A stretch of DNA of 64,000 bases from Alphaproteobacteria bacterium (GTDB lineage: Bacteria > Pseudomonadota > Alphaproteobacteria > UBA6615), in the NCBI GenBank assembly GCA_009694135.1, contig SHVS01000004.1, positions 29,047-93,046 of the forward strand, given 5' to 3'. Positions 10,289-18,942 of this stretch are shown here, one piece after another. A model generated the notes under the pieces. That model ran no database searches and was not told the DNA's origin. It saw only the letters and a program-made list of their open reading frames with translations. Both the position numbers and the translations under genes were made by a program. The stretch's first letter is position 1. Every line of letters starts with the position of its first letter.

Positions 10289-10425
10289 GCGCGGACTCGG
10301 AGCTTGGGTCAGGGGTGTGCCGCGACCTTAGCGACCAGTCGTTGCGCGGCCAAACGATTGATGTCGCGCCATCCAATGCGCGCATAAGATATATTATGGA
10401 AAATACGAGCAAGTGTTCCCGGCCG

Positions 10426-11205
10426 CTAATGGCAGTTGATCACCATCCCATCGACCCCGGGTTCGACGCCTGGCGGACAAAGGGCGCGCACTTTTTCGTA
10501 GTCCATCAAATGGCCGAGATGCGTGAGCACGGCGCGGCGCGGCTTGACGCGCGCGATCCACTCCAGCGTCTGCGCCAGATGGCTGTGGGTCGGATGCGGC
10601 TCCATCCCTTGGCAATCGACGATCCAGTACTCGATCCCGGCGAGCGTGGCGAAGGCGGCCTCGTTCAGTTCCTTGACGTCGGTCGAATAGGCAAACTTGC
10701 CGAAGCGCAGGCCAAAGGAGCCAAGCTTGCCGTGCTGCTGCGTATAGGGCGTGATCGCAATCGCGCCGACGCGAAACGGGCCTTCGTATTCATGCCCGCT
10801 CAGCACCGGCCGGTACCAATCGCCGCGCGTATGCAAACTCGGCGGCGGGCCGAAGGCATAAGGAAAGCGTCGCCGAATTTCCGCCAGCGAGGCCGGATCG
10901 GCCCAAACGTCGATCGGACGTTTGAGCACATAATTGATCGCGCGCAGATCGTCGATCCCATGCAGGTGATCGGCATGCGCGTGGGTATAGATCACCGCGT
11001 CAATGTCCGACACTCCGGCCGAGAGCAATTGTTCGCGCAAATCCGGCGAGGTATCGACCAGCAGACGCGTGCCGCCATGTTCGACCAGGATCGACACGCG
11101 CCGGCGGCGATTGCGCGGATCCTTCGGGTCGCACTCGCCCCAGCCATCGGGTCCGAGCATGGGAACTCCGCCGGAAGATCCGCAGCCGAGCATGGTCACG
11201 CGCAT
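10426..11205 (-). CDS. Metallo-beta-lactamase-fold hydrolase (PhnP / RNase Z-like)
   Basis: 259 aa. The metal site THAHADHLHGID (74-85) and N-terminal MLGCGSSGGVP with VDTSPDLREQLL are typical of PhnP-like and lipoate-type phosphodiesterases of the beta-lactamase superfamily. Late histidines in LTHLGHLMDY complete the site. Substrate is unknown; cyclic ribose phosphate phosphodiesterase (PhnP) activity is one option, but no phosphonate genes are nearby. It starts three bases after the tatD stop, and the metG-tatD-hydrolase order is common in alphaproteobacteria, so it is probably an operon member. Confidence 0.88.
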   Translation of the reverse strand: MRVTMLGCGSSGGVPMLGPDGWGECDPKDPRNRRRRVSILVEHGGTRLLVDTSPDLREQLLSAGVSDIDAVIYTHAHADHLHGIDDLRAINYVLKRPIDVWADPASLAEIRRRFPYAFGPPPSLHTRGDWYRPVLSGHEYEGPFRVGAIAITPYTQQHGKLGSFGLRFGKFAYSTDVKELNEAAFATLAGIEYWIVDCQGMEPHPTHSHLAQTLEWIARVKPRRAVLTHLGHLMDYEKVRALCPPGVEPGVDGMVINCH

Positions 11206-11208
11206 CGC

Positions 11209-11994
11209 TCAGACCTGCGGTCGGACGGTTTTGCGGAACAGCCGGAAGAAATTCGCGGTGGTCACCTCGGCTAGCTCTTCCGTGCTTATTCCGCGCAAAC
11301 GCGCCACGGCTTCGGCGGTGTGGGCGACAAAGGCCGGCTCGTTCGGCTGCCCGCGCTTGGGCACCGGCGCGAGAAAGGGCGCGTCGGTTTCCAGCAGCAA
11401 GCGGTTGAGCGGCAAATCGCGGGCAATGGCGCGCAGCTCATCGGCCTTCTTGAAGGTCACGATGCCCGACAGGCTGATATAAAAACCAAGCGCGAGCGCG
11501 GCTTCGGCCAACTTCGGTCCCGAGCTGAAGCAATGCATCACCCCGGTGAAAGCGCCGGCGCGCATTTCCTCGGCCAGAATATCGACCATCTCTTGATCGG
11601 CGTCGCGGCTGTGCACCACCAGCGGCAAGCCGGTTGAGCGCGCGGCGGCGATATGCGCGCGGAAATTGCGTTCCTGCGCGGCGCGGTTCGAGTGCTCGTA
11701 ATAAAAATCGAGCCCGCTTTCGCCGATGCCAACCACCTTGGGATGCGCGGTGTGCGCAATCAGCGCCTTGGCTTCGTCCTGGCCTTCTTTCTCGGCCTCG
11801 TGCGGGTGAACGCCGACGGTGCAATAAACTTGTGGCAGGCGTTCGGCCACAGCCAGTACGCGCGAAAATTCCGACAGCCGCGTGCCGATCGACAGCATCA
11901 AGCCGACGCCGGCAGCGTGCGCGCGCGCGGTCACCGCATCGAGCGAACCGGACAACTCCGGGTAGTCGAGATGGCAGTGACTATCGACCAGCAT
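11209..11994 (-). CDS. tatD: TatD family metal-dependent deoxyribonuclease
   Basis: 261 aa from the ATG at 11994; a TTG at 12009 would add five residues. The first metal motif HCHLD (6-10), GIGESGLDFYY with the central Glu, and HSRDAD and HCFSSG histidines define the TatD/YcfH amidohydrolase fold with 3'-5' DNase activity. The chosen start overlaps the metG end by 14 bases, implying coupling. The paralogue (TatD, YcfH or YjjV) cannot be separated by eye; linkage to holB and metG favours the YcfH type. Confidence 0.92.
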   Translation of the reverse strand: MLVDSHCHLDYPELSGSLDAVTARAHAAGVGLMLSIGTRLSEFSRVLAVAERLPQVYCTVGVHPHEAEKEGQDEAKALIAHTAHPKVVGIGESGLDFYYEHSNRAAQERNFRAHIAAARSTGLPLVVHSRDADQEMVDILAEEMRAGAFTGVMHCFSSGPKLAEAALALGFYISLSGIVTFKKADELRAIARDLPLNRLLLETDAPFLAPVPKRGQPNEPAFVAHTAEAVARLRGISTEELAEVTTANFFRLFRKTVRPQV

Positions 11995-13543
11995 CGGCGG
12001 CTTCGACAAAGCGGGGGAACACGCCGGCGGGCGGCGGGAGCGGCGTGCCCGCGACCAGCCCCTGCCCCGGTGCGAGCACCGCGAAGTCGCGCGCGCTGAC
12101 CGCGAGTTGATCGAGAATGCGCGCGGCGCTGCTGGGCATGAAGGGCTGCAACAGGATCGCGATCCGCCGCAGCGTTTCGATCGTGACGTAGAGCACCGTC
12201 GCCATGCGCGCCGGATCGGTCTTGCGCAAAGTCCAGGGCGCCTGCTTGTCGATGTAGCGATTGGCGTCGCCGATCACCAGCCAGACGGCTTCCAGCGCGC
12301 GGTGAAACGCCTGGCGGTCGAGTTCCAGTCTCACAGTGTCGAGCAGCTTCTCGGCCGCGCCGATCAGCGCCTGGTCAGCGGACGATAACGGTCCCGGCTG
12401 CGGCACTTGCGCGCCGCCGTTCTTGGCGATGAAACTCAGCACGCGCTGCGCCAGATTACCCAGATCATTGGCTAGATCGCCGTTGATGCGGGCGATGATG
12501 GTCTCGCGCCCGATGTAGCCGTCCTGGCCGAAAGGCACTTCGCGCAACAAACAATACCGCACGGCATCGAGCCCGAATTCATTCACCAACTCATGCGGGC
12601 TGAGTACATTGCCGAGCGATTTCGACATCTTCTCGCCCTTGTTGAGAATCCAGCCATGGGCGAAGACACGGCGTGGCGGCGCGATCCCGGCGGCCATCAG
12701 GAAGGCCGGCCAATACACCGCGTGAAAGCGCAGGATATCCTTGCCGATCATATGCAGATCAGCCGGCCAATAGGTGCGGAAGCTGGCGCTGTTCGTGTCG
12801 GGGTAGCCGGCGGCGGTGATGTAATTGGTGAGGGCGTCGAGCCACACATACATCACATGGCCGGGCGCATCCGGCACCGGGATGCCCCAGGTGAAGCTCG
12901 TGCGGCTGACCGACAGGTCGCGCAAGCCCGCCTTGACAAAGGACACGACTTCGTTGCGGCGGCTTTCCGGCAGGATGAAATCCGGGTGGCTGGCGTAGAA
13001 CGCGAGCAGCCTGTCTTGCCAGGCGGAGAGGCGGAAGAAATAGCTCGGCTCCTTGACCCACTCGACCTCGGCGCCCGAAGGCCCGACCATCTTGCCATTG
13101 GGGCCGGGCTTGACCTCGTCCTCGGCATAGAACGCCTCGTCGCGCACCGCGTACCAGCCCTCGTAATGGCCCAGGTAGATGTCGCCGGCTTTGGCGATCG
13201 CGCGCCAGATCGCCTGCGCCGAATTGATGTGCCGCGCCTCTGTGGTGCGGATGAAGTCGTCGGCGGTGAAGTTCATGAAAGCCAGCAGATCACAGAACTT
13301 CTGGCTGCCCGCATCGGTGAAGCTGCGCGGATCACTGCCGGCGGCCTTGGCCGATTTCTCGACCTTCTGGCCATGCTCGTCGGTGCCGGTCTGGAAACGC
13401 ACGTCAAAGCCGTCGAGCCGCTTGAAACGGGCCAGCACGTCGCAGGCGAGCGTCGTATAGGCGTGCCCGATGTGCGGCTTGTCGTTGACGTAATAGATCG
13501 GCGTCGTGACGTAATAGGCCCGGCGCGGGGCGGCATCACTCAT
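11981..13543 (-). CDS. metG: Methionyl-tRNA synthetase
   Basis: 520 aa class I synthetase. It has HIGH at 24-27, the KMSKS loop at 305-309 (GEKMSKSLGN) and the anticodon-binding Trp region NEFGLDAVRYCLLREVPFGQDG. The short form lacks the C-terminal tRNA-binding (EMAP) domain found in the roughly 680 aa E. coli enzyme, which is normal in alphaproteobacteria. No extra zinc-knuckle cysteine cluster is obvious in the connective region. It lies between holB (25 bases upstream) and tatD (overlap). Confidence 0.96.
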   Translation of the reverse strand: MSDAAPRRAYYVTTPIYYVNDKPHIGHAYTTLACDVLARFKRLDGFDVRFQTGTDEHGQKVEKSAKAAGSDPRSFTDAGSQKFCDLLAFMNFTADDFIRTTEARHINSAQAIWRAIAKAGDIYLGHYEGWYAVRDEAFYAEDEVKPGPNGKMVGPSGAEVEWVKEPSYFFRLSAWQDRLLAFYASHPDFILPESRRNEVVSFVKAGLRDLSVSRTSFTWGIPVPDAPGHVMYVWLDALTNYITAAGYPDTNSASFRTYWPADLHMIGKDILRFHAVYWPAFLMAAGIAPPRRVFAHGWILNKGEKMSKSLGNVLSPHELVNEFGLDAVRYCLLREVPFGQDGYIGRETIIARINGDLANDLGNLAQRVLSFIAKNGGAQVPQPGPLSSADQALIGAAEKLLDTVRLELDRQAFHRALEAVWLVIGDANRYIDKQAPWTLRKTDPARMATVLYVTIETLRRIAILLQPFMPSSAARILDQLAVSARDFAVLAPGQGLVAGTPLPPPAGVFPRFVEAADAGR

Positions 13544-13568
13544 CGGCGCGTCTCCGATCGCCGTTTCT

Positions 13569-14639
13569 TCAGGCAGTGGCCACAGCGAAAAAGGCGTTCA
13601 ACATCGCCTGCTTGCGGTCGAGGGCGAGCCCGTCCGCGCGGGCGAACTGGGCCGTGATCTTGTCCCACACCGCCAGCCAGGCATCAACCGGCCGCGCGGC
13701 CAGCAGACGCGCGCGCGCCGAGACCTCACCAGGGGCGGCCTCGGCCCGGCCGGACCCGCCCGCGCCAAAGCGCACGAGTTCAGCCAGCCATTCGGTGAGC
13801 AGGCTTGCGGCTGCGTCGAAATTCGCCTCCCCCTCCCCGCTGCCGCCGCAGCGCTCGGCCAGCGCATGCAGCGCTTCGCCATCGAAAGACGGATAGCGGG
13901 CGAGTAATCCGACAAGCTCGCGATAGAGGGCGACGCCGCCGACCGCGTGCAGCGCCAGCGCCCGACCGGGCGAGCCGCCGGTGATCAGAGCGAGCGCGCG
14001 TGCCTCGTCCAGCGGCATTTCTGGCGCCTGCGATTGCATGACGGCGAGCGTATCCTCGATGGATAGCGGACGAAGCGCCAACCGGCGGCAGCGCGAGAGC
14101 AGCGTCGGCAGCAGTCGCCCGGGCGCATGACAGACGAGCAGCAGAAGCGCGCGCGTCGGCGGCTCCTCCAACAGCTTGAGCAGGGCATTGGCCGCGCTGG
14201 AACTCATCTCGTCGGCGGCGTCGATGATCGCAACCCGCCAATGCGGCGCCGTCTGGTGAAAGAATGGCTGCAGGGCGCGGATATCGTTGACGGCGATTTC
14301 ACTGCGCAGGCGCGGCGAGGATGTGTCCGGATTGATCGAGCGACGCACTAAGTGGACTCCCGGATGGCTTCCGGCCGCGACTTGTCGCGCGATCTTGCTG
14401 TCCGCCCCAGCGTTGAGCGCCTTGCCCTGTCCTTCGGCCAAGGCAAGGCGCGCACAGGCCCAGGCAAAGCTTGCTTTCCCAATGCCTGGCGGGCCGCCGA
14501 TCAGCCAGCCATGCGCTATCCGCCCGCTCTTCCAGGCGGAAAGAAACGCGCGCTCCGCTTCGGCGTGGCCGATGAGTTTGGTCGTGCGCCGCGGGGCCTC
14601 GATGGCGTCGATCTGCGTGTCACTCACGAGTGCATCCAC
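13569..14639 (-). CDS. holB: DNA polymerase III subunit delta prime
   Basis: 356 aa clamp-loader ATPase-like subunit. The Walker A region GGPPGIGKAS is retained, followed by a sensor-like DAADEMSSSAANALLKLLEEPP segment and the SRC motif (LSRCRRL). The start is a GTG at 14639. The order tmk-holB-metG-tatD is the usual bacterial arrangement. Its 5' end is 40 bases from the end of tmk, and GC content changes sharply between the two genes. Confidence 0.94.
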   Translation of the reverse strand: MDALVSDTQIDAIEAPRRTTKLIGHAEAERAFLSAWKSGRIAHGWLIGGPPGIGKASFAWACARLALAEGQGKALNAGADSKIARQVAAGSHPGVHLVRRSINPDTSSPRLRSEIAVNDIRALQPFFHQTAPHWRVAIIDAADEMSSSAANALLKLLEEPPTRALLLLVCHAPGRLLPTLLSRCRRLALRPLSIEDTLAVMQSQAPEMPLDEARALALITGGSPGRALALHAVGGVALYRELVGLLARYPSFDGEALHALAERCGGSGEGEANFDAAASLLTEWLAELVRFGAGGSGRAEAAPGEVSARARLLAARPVDAWLAVWDKITAQFARADGLALDRKQAMLNAFFAVATA

Positions 14640-14679
14640 CCAGGTAGTATGGTGGCTCTATAGGACCTTGCTTTGCCCT

Positions 14680-15336
14680 TTACCCGAATACAACTCGTTC
14701 AGAATTACCAGGCTCATCAGAGTCAAATTTCTGCGAATTAGGATTTTCACCTAGTACACTAGGAAACCTATCACGCAACACCCGCTTTGCTTGTTCTAAA
14801 GTATTCTCAACAGATCCTGAAGCGTTGATGTGTACATAATGGTCCCCTCGCCTGGAATCATAAATTTGTTTAGCTCTTTTAAGAGTTTCAGGCTTTTCAA
14901 ATTGGGTCAATTTGCCTTTTCTGCGCTTAATTCTGGCAAGCCCAAAATCCACAGGACAATCGAGTAAGAACGTAACGTCAGGAATCAGTATTTCTGGCGC
15001 AAGCTGTCCGTACAACTTGTCGGCATCAGAAGGCGATGAAGCTTGGAATGCCAGCGTTGAGTCGACATACCGATCTGCAATTACGACCCGCCCTTCGAGT
15101 AACGCGGGGCGAATCGTTCTTTCTAAATGCGCCAGTCTGTCCTTATGGAAATACTCGATCTCAACGTCGCGCGGTAAGCGTCCGAGGCGTGCCGAGTCTC
15201 TGAGCCGCTTACCCCACTCGGACTCATTTGTTGGTTCTTTCGTGACAAGCGGGCGACGATTTTTCAGTAGCTCCGCCAACAGGTTGGCAAGAGTTGTTTT
15301 CCCGGCCCCATCAATACCATCGATCACAATAAACAT
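14680..15336 (-). CDS. tmk: Thymidylate kinase, compositionally atypical
   Basis: 218 aa. P-loop DGIDGAGKTT (7-16), the ADRYVDST motif and a basic lid (KRRKGKLTQ) identify a dTMP kinase, which makes dTDP for DNA synthesis. It sits in the expected slot between the carboxypeptidase and holB. It is odd in two ways: base composition (three 60-base lines inside it, at 14701, 14821 and 14881, are 38-40% GC, while the surrounding genes are far richer) and sequence type (KEPTNESEWGKRLRD and YFHKDRLAHLERTIRPALL instead of the usual REPGGT and LLLFAADRAQH signatures). The last 25 residues are hydrophilic and look poorly conserved. I infer replacement by a foreign homologue. Confidence 0.9.
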   Translation of the reverse strand: MFIVIDGIDGAGKTTLANLLAELLKNRRPLVTKEPTNESEWGKRLRDSARLGRLPRDVEIEYFHKDRLAHLERTIRPALLEGRVVIADRYVDSTLAFQASSPSDADKLYGQLAPEILIPDVTFLLDCPVDFGLARIKRRKGKLTQFEKPETLKRAKQIYDSRRGDHYVHINASGSVENTLEQAKRVLRDRFPSVLGENPNSQKFDSDEPGNSERVVFG

Positions 15337-15344
15337 GACATCCC

Positions 15345-15370
15345 TGTTAGCGGATAGCTAGCCGCTAACA
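15345..15370. promoter_or_regulatory. Palindrome immediately upstream of tmk
   Basis: Perfect 9-base arms, TGTTAGCGG (15345-15353) and CCGCTAACA (15362-15370), separated by eight bases that include AGCTAG. It ends nine bases before the tmk ATG on the minus strand, so it is in the untranslated leader or promoter. It could be a repressor operator, a leader hairpin near the ribosome-binding site, or a scar of the event that brought in tmk. There is no U-tract, so a terminator is unlikely. Confidence 0.5.
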
Positions 15371-15444
15371 TGCCCCACTTACTTGTTGATAGCAAAAAGT
15401 GAGTTGGACAGTTACCCCCAGCATCCTCGCTATTACCGCTGCGT

Positions 15445-16602
15445 TCAATCTGCCGCCGCGCCGAAGAGCACGTAGCTCGCGGCACCGGCAATGCGGCCGA
15501 AGAACGGTCGCTGGTCGACGGCCTCGCCGGCGATCAGCGGCTGTTCGATGCGCCCGATGCGCGGCGCCTCGATCACCAACCGCCCAAGCTCCTGCCCCTG
15601 CGCGATGGGGCTCTTGAGCGGGCCCGCATACACGACTTTGACCTTGAGATCCTTCCCGATCCCGCGCGGCAGCGTGACCGTCACATCCTTCGACGCGGTC
15701 AACGGGACGCGATTTTTTGCCCCGAGCCAGACATCGGCCTGCTCGACCACCTGCCCGGCGCGGAACAGCGTGCGATTGTCGAATTCGCGGAAACCCCAGC
15801 TCATCATCTTGACCGCCTCGTCGTCACGTTCCTTCACGCTGCCGAGGCCATTAAGCACCAAAACCAGCCGCCGTTCACCCTGCTTGGCCGAGGCCGTAAG
15901 ACCATAGCCCGCGTCTTCGATATGTCCGGTCTTGATTCCGTCCGCGCCGACACTGCGATAAAGCAGCGGATTGCGGTTTTCCTGCTTGATCTTGTTGTAG
16001 GTAAATTCCTTCTCCGAGAAGAAGCGATAATACTCAGGGAAATCGCGGATCAGATGCTGCCCTAGAATGGCGAGGTCGCGCGCGGTCGAGTAGTCTTCCG
16101 GATCGGGCCAGCCATTCGAGTTGGTGAAATTGCTGCTGGTCAGCCCCAGTTCGCGCGCACGCTTGGTCATCAATTCGCTGAATCTCTTTTCGTTGCCGGC
16201 GATTGCTTCGGCCACGACGATGCAGGCGTCATTGCCCGACTGGATGGTAATGCCGCGGATCAGATCCTCGATCGCGACGCGCGAATTGATCGCGACGAAC
16301 ATCTTCGAGCCCTGCATCCGCCAAGCGGTTTCCGACACCGGCAGCTGATCAGTGAGCTTCATCTCGCCGGCTTTCAGCTTCTCGAACAGCAAGTAGACGG
16401 TCATCATCTTGCTCATCGATGCTGGCGGCATCCGCTCATCCGCATTCTTTTCGAACAAGACCGTGCCCGTGTCGAAATCAACCAGAAGAGCCTGCTTTGC
16501 CTTGGTTTCGATCGTCTGCGCCACGGATTGGCTTGCGATCTGCGTCAGCGTCAGCATCGCCGCCAGCACGCCCACAAGACTACGACCGGCCATAAGCATC
16601 AT
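15445..16602 (-). CDS. D-alanyl-D-alanine carboxypeptidase (PBP5/6, peptidase S11 family)
   Basis: 385 aa with a signal peptide (MMLMAGRSLVGVLAAMLTLT, cleavage near AQT). All three penicillin-binding motifs are intact: SMSK (62-65), SGN (122-124) and KTG (224-226), followed by a C-terminal PBP5 beta domain and a terminal segment that may be an amphipathic anchor. It trims the terminal D-Ala of peptidoglycan stem peptides in the periplasm. The open frame continues upstream to 16677, but the ATG at 16602 has GGGGGA at 16606-16611 and gives a proper signal peptide. DacA versus DacC naming is not decidable. Confidence 0.93.
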   Translation of the reverse strand: MMLMAGRSLVGVLAAMLTLTQIASQSVAQTIETKAKQALLVDFDTGTVLFEKNADERMPPASMSKMMTVYLLFEKLKAGEMKLTDQLPVSETAWRMQGSKMFVAINSRVAIEDLIRGITIQSGNDACIVVAEAIAGNEKRFSELMTKRARELGLTSSNFTNSNGWPDPEDYSTARDLAILGQHLIRDFPEYYRFFSEKEFTYNKIKQENRNPLLYRSVGADGIKTGHIEDAGYGLTASAKQGERRLVLVLNGLGSVKERDDEAVKMMSWGFREFDNRTLFRAGQVVEQADVWLGAKNRVPLTASKDVTVTLPRGIGKDLKVKVVYAGPLKSPIAQGQELGRLVIEAPRIGRIEQPLIAGEAVDQRPFFGRIAGAASYVLFGAAAD

Positions 16603-16679
16603 CGAATCCCCCTTACACGCGGGATCAGCCCGCGCCCCTCGCTTACCCTGCCCGCGAATCGTTGATAAGCGTATCACAA

Positions 16680-17690
16680 TCAGCGTACGACGGATACCAG
16701 GCGGGCGTCGGCGATGCCCGCCTGCGCCACTTGCCGCTTCACGCTTTCCGCCGCGTTTTTCGATGCGACCGGGCCGATCCGCACCAAGTACCAGGTGCGT
16801 TCGCCCTCGTCGCTCTGGCTGATCGCCGTGGTCCCGATCGGGCTTAAGCGGCGGCGCAGGGCGGCGGCGTTTTCGTAGCTCCGGAAAGCTCCGGCCTGCA
16901 CATACATGCCGGACGGCTGCTGCAAGCCATTGGCCGGCGCTGGGGCCGGTGCGGCAGCCCGGCTGGAGGCGCGCGCAGGAGCCGAGGTCGCCATCGGCGC
17001 CGGCGCCGCCACGGGCGCCAAAACTTGCAGCGCCAAGGGGCGCGATTCCGGCCGAGGCTCCATCCGCAGGGCGACCGGCGTCGCCGTCATCTCCGCCACT
17101 TGCACCGAGGCAATCGGCGCGGCCTTGAAGGCCATGTCGTCGCCAGCGCCCTTGCTCGAATTAAGCGCCAGGAGCTTCAGCTGCTGGCTTTCATCCGCCA
17201 ATATCTGCACCCGCACCGGAGCTGTGCCATCTTGTTCGAAGCCCAGAATCTGGGCCGCCCGCTGCGACACATCGATCACCCGGTTGGCGACGAATGGCCC
17301 GCGGTCATTGACGCGCAGATCGAGCGTCCGACCATTGCGTAAATTGGTCACGCGCACTTTGCTGGGCATCGGCAGTGTGGGGTGAGCGGCCGTCAAAGCC
17401 ATCTTGTCGTAGATTTCGCCATTGGCTGTCACGCGCCCATGGAAATTGTCACCATACCATGAGGCGACTCCATTGGCTGAATAGCGCCAATTCTCCGCCG
17501 GATAATACCAGACGCCATCGACCTGATAAGGCTGCCCGACCTTATAGACCGGCTTTGGCCGCACGTCTGGTTCGCGATGATTCAGGTTCTTCACCGCGTG
17601 CATGGCCAAGTTCGTCTCGGCGCAACCGTTAAGCAGCAACGCGGCGACAAGCACGAGCGCCGCGTAGGGCGCGCTTCGATAGTGCGGCAT
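16680..17690 (-). CDS. rlpA: Septal ring lytic transglycosylase RlpA family lipoprotein with SPOR domain
   Basis: 336 aa. An N-terminal lipobox LLNGC (C23) predicts a lipoprotein. The double-psi beta-barrel contains ASWYGDNFHGRVTANGE and the Asp motif RVNDRGPFV. A Pro/Ala-rich linker leads to a C-terminal SPOR domain (MYVQAGAFRSYENAAALRRRL) that binds denuded septal glycan. RlpA cleaves naked glycan strands at the septum in Pseudomonas. The ATG at 17690 is preferred because the GGGGG upstream abuts the alternative ATG at 17699 but is well spaced for 17690. It is next to another transglycosylase and a DD-carboxypeptidase, a cell-wall cluster. Confidence 0.93.
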   Translation of the reverse strand: MPHYRSAPYAALVLVAALLLNGCAETNLAMHAVKNLNHREPDVRPKPVYKVGQPYQVDGVWYYPAENWRYSANGVASWYGDNFHGRVTANGEIYDKMALTAAHPTLPMPSKVRVTNLRNGRTLDLRVNDRGPFVANRVIDVSQRAAQILGFEQDGTAPVRVQILADESQQLKLLALNSSKGAGDDMAFKAAPIASVQVAEMTATPVALRMEPRPESRPLALQVLAPVAAPAPMATSAPARASSRAAAPAPAPANGLQQPSGMYVQAGAFRSYENAAALRRRLSPIGTTAISQSDEGERTWYLVRIGPVASKNAAESVKRQVAQAGIADARLVSVVR

Positions 17691-17726
17691 GTGTATCATC
17701 CCCCGGTCGATGGCAACCTAAGCGAG

Positions 17727-18743
17727 CTAGCCCCCCGCCAGCCGGTCAGCCAACAGGCCGATCGCGGTGGCAAATTTCTGCGAACGATTCCAGCGCATGA
17801 TCGATCGATAATTGTTGGTCACGAGATAGCTTGGGCCGGCAGCCCCGCCAGGCTGCACAATCGATGCGGAACCACCGACCGGCCGCAGCCCTTTGTCGGT
17901 CGTGGCGCGCACGCCGAGAAGTTCCCACTCGGCGACCGACTTGGTCACATCGAGCGAAACCGCCTGGGCGGCAAAATCGGCTGGCAGAACAACCGCGACG
18001 CCCCAATGAACCTCGGCGCGCCAGCCAGCCTGCTTCAGGTAATTGCCGATCGAGGCCAGCACGTCGGCGGTCGAGCGCCAAATGTCCTTGTGCCCGTCGC
18101 CGTCCTGATCGACCGCATAGGCGGCAAAGCTGGTCGGCATGAATTGCGCTTGGCCCATGGCCCCGGCCCAGCTTCCCTTCATTTGGCCAAGCGTGACATG
18201 ACCTTGATCGAGGATTTGCAGCGCCGCCACGAGTTCGCGCCGGAACAGCGCACGCCGCCCGTTCCAGGCAAGAGTTGCCAGCGCCCCGATTACCGGAAAG
18301 CCGCCAATATTGGCGCCGAAGTCGGTCTCCATGCCCCAGAGGGCCGTGATGACATGCGGATCGACCGCATATTTTGTGCCGATCTCCGCCAGCAGGGCGC
18401 GATGTTCGGCCATCCGCTGCTTGCCGGTCCGCACCCGAAAATCGGTGATGCTGCGGTTCAGATATTCGGCAAAGGGGACCGTAACCTCCGGCTGGGCGCG
18501 GTCGAGTTGGATGATTTTCTCGATGGGGCGCAAATCCTTGAACGCGGCATCGAGCGTCTTGGTCCTGACGCCCTGCGCGGCGGCTTCAAGCCTGAGTTCG
18601 GCAAGGAATTGCTGAAAATCCTGCGTCGGCGTGGCGGCGACGGTGAGCGCAGCGGCTCCGGTCAGAAGAAACCTCCGGCGGGCCGCGCCCGGCCTGGTCA
18701 GGAATTCCGGCCCCACAGCCGCGCTGTCGCTGAAATCGACCAT
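17727..18743 (-). CDS. mltB: Membrane-bound lytic murein transglycosylase B family
   Basis: 338 aa. SLT-like MltB domain with the catalytic glutamate E139 in LWGMETDFG, GAMGQAQFMPTSF and VDQDGDGHKDIW, followed by a C-terminal peptidoglycan-binding-like segment. The N-terminus carries a twin-arginine-like signal, ARRRFLLTGAAALTVAA (residues 21-37), so export may use Tat rather than Sec; no lipobox Cys is present, so it would be soluble. The ATG at 18743 has AGGGG four bases away; a TTG at 18758 lacks a ribosome-binding site. Confidence 0.92.
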   Translation of the reverse strand: MVDFSDSAAVGPEFLTRPGAARRRFLLTGAAALTVAATPTQDFQQFLAELRLEAAAQGVRTKTLDAAFKDLRPIEKIIQLDRAQPEVTVPFAEYLNRSITDFRVRTGKQRMAEHRALLAEIGTKYAVDPHVITALWGMETDFGANIGGFPVIGALATLAWNGRRALFRRELVAALQILDQGHVTLGQMKGSWAGAMGQAQFMPTSFAAYAVDQDGDGHKDIWRSTADVLASIGNYLKQAGWRAEVHWGVAVVLPADFAAQAVSLDVTKSVAEWELLGVRATTDKGLRPVGGSASIVQPGGAAGPSYLVTNNYRSIMRWNRSQKFATAIGLLADRLAGG

Positions 18744-18799
18744 CGGCCCCTGCCGCAAGGACTAACGCGCCGGCGGCTCGACCGACGCACATTTTCTCT

Positions 18800-18827
18800 A
18801 CCATAGCCCACCAAATTCTTCATGCAA
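18800..18827 (-). promoter_or_regulatory. Possible sigma70-type promoter for mltB
   Basis: On the minus strand, TTGCAT (18822-18827) and TATGGT (18800-18805) are separated by 16 bases in an AT-richer pocket between the ftsB-like gene and mltB. Each hexamer matches four of six consensus positions. It is a by-eye match only, placed about 57 bases before the chosen mltB start. Confidence 0.35.
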
Positions 18828-18942
18828 TAGATTAAGCTGGGCCAGTTAGTGGTCCTGCAATTTCCGGAAACAACTCTTGCCCAGGGGCGTCGCTCAGCGG
18901 CCGGCGCACAAGATTCGAACCGTGCATGGACGCCGGGCTGGC

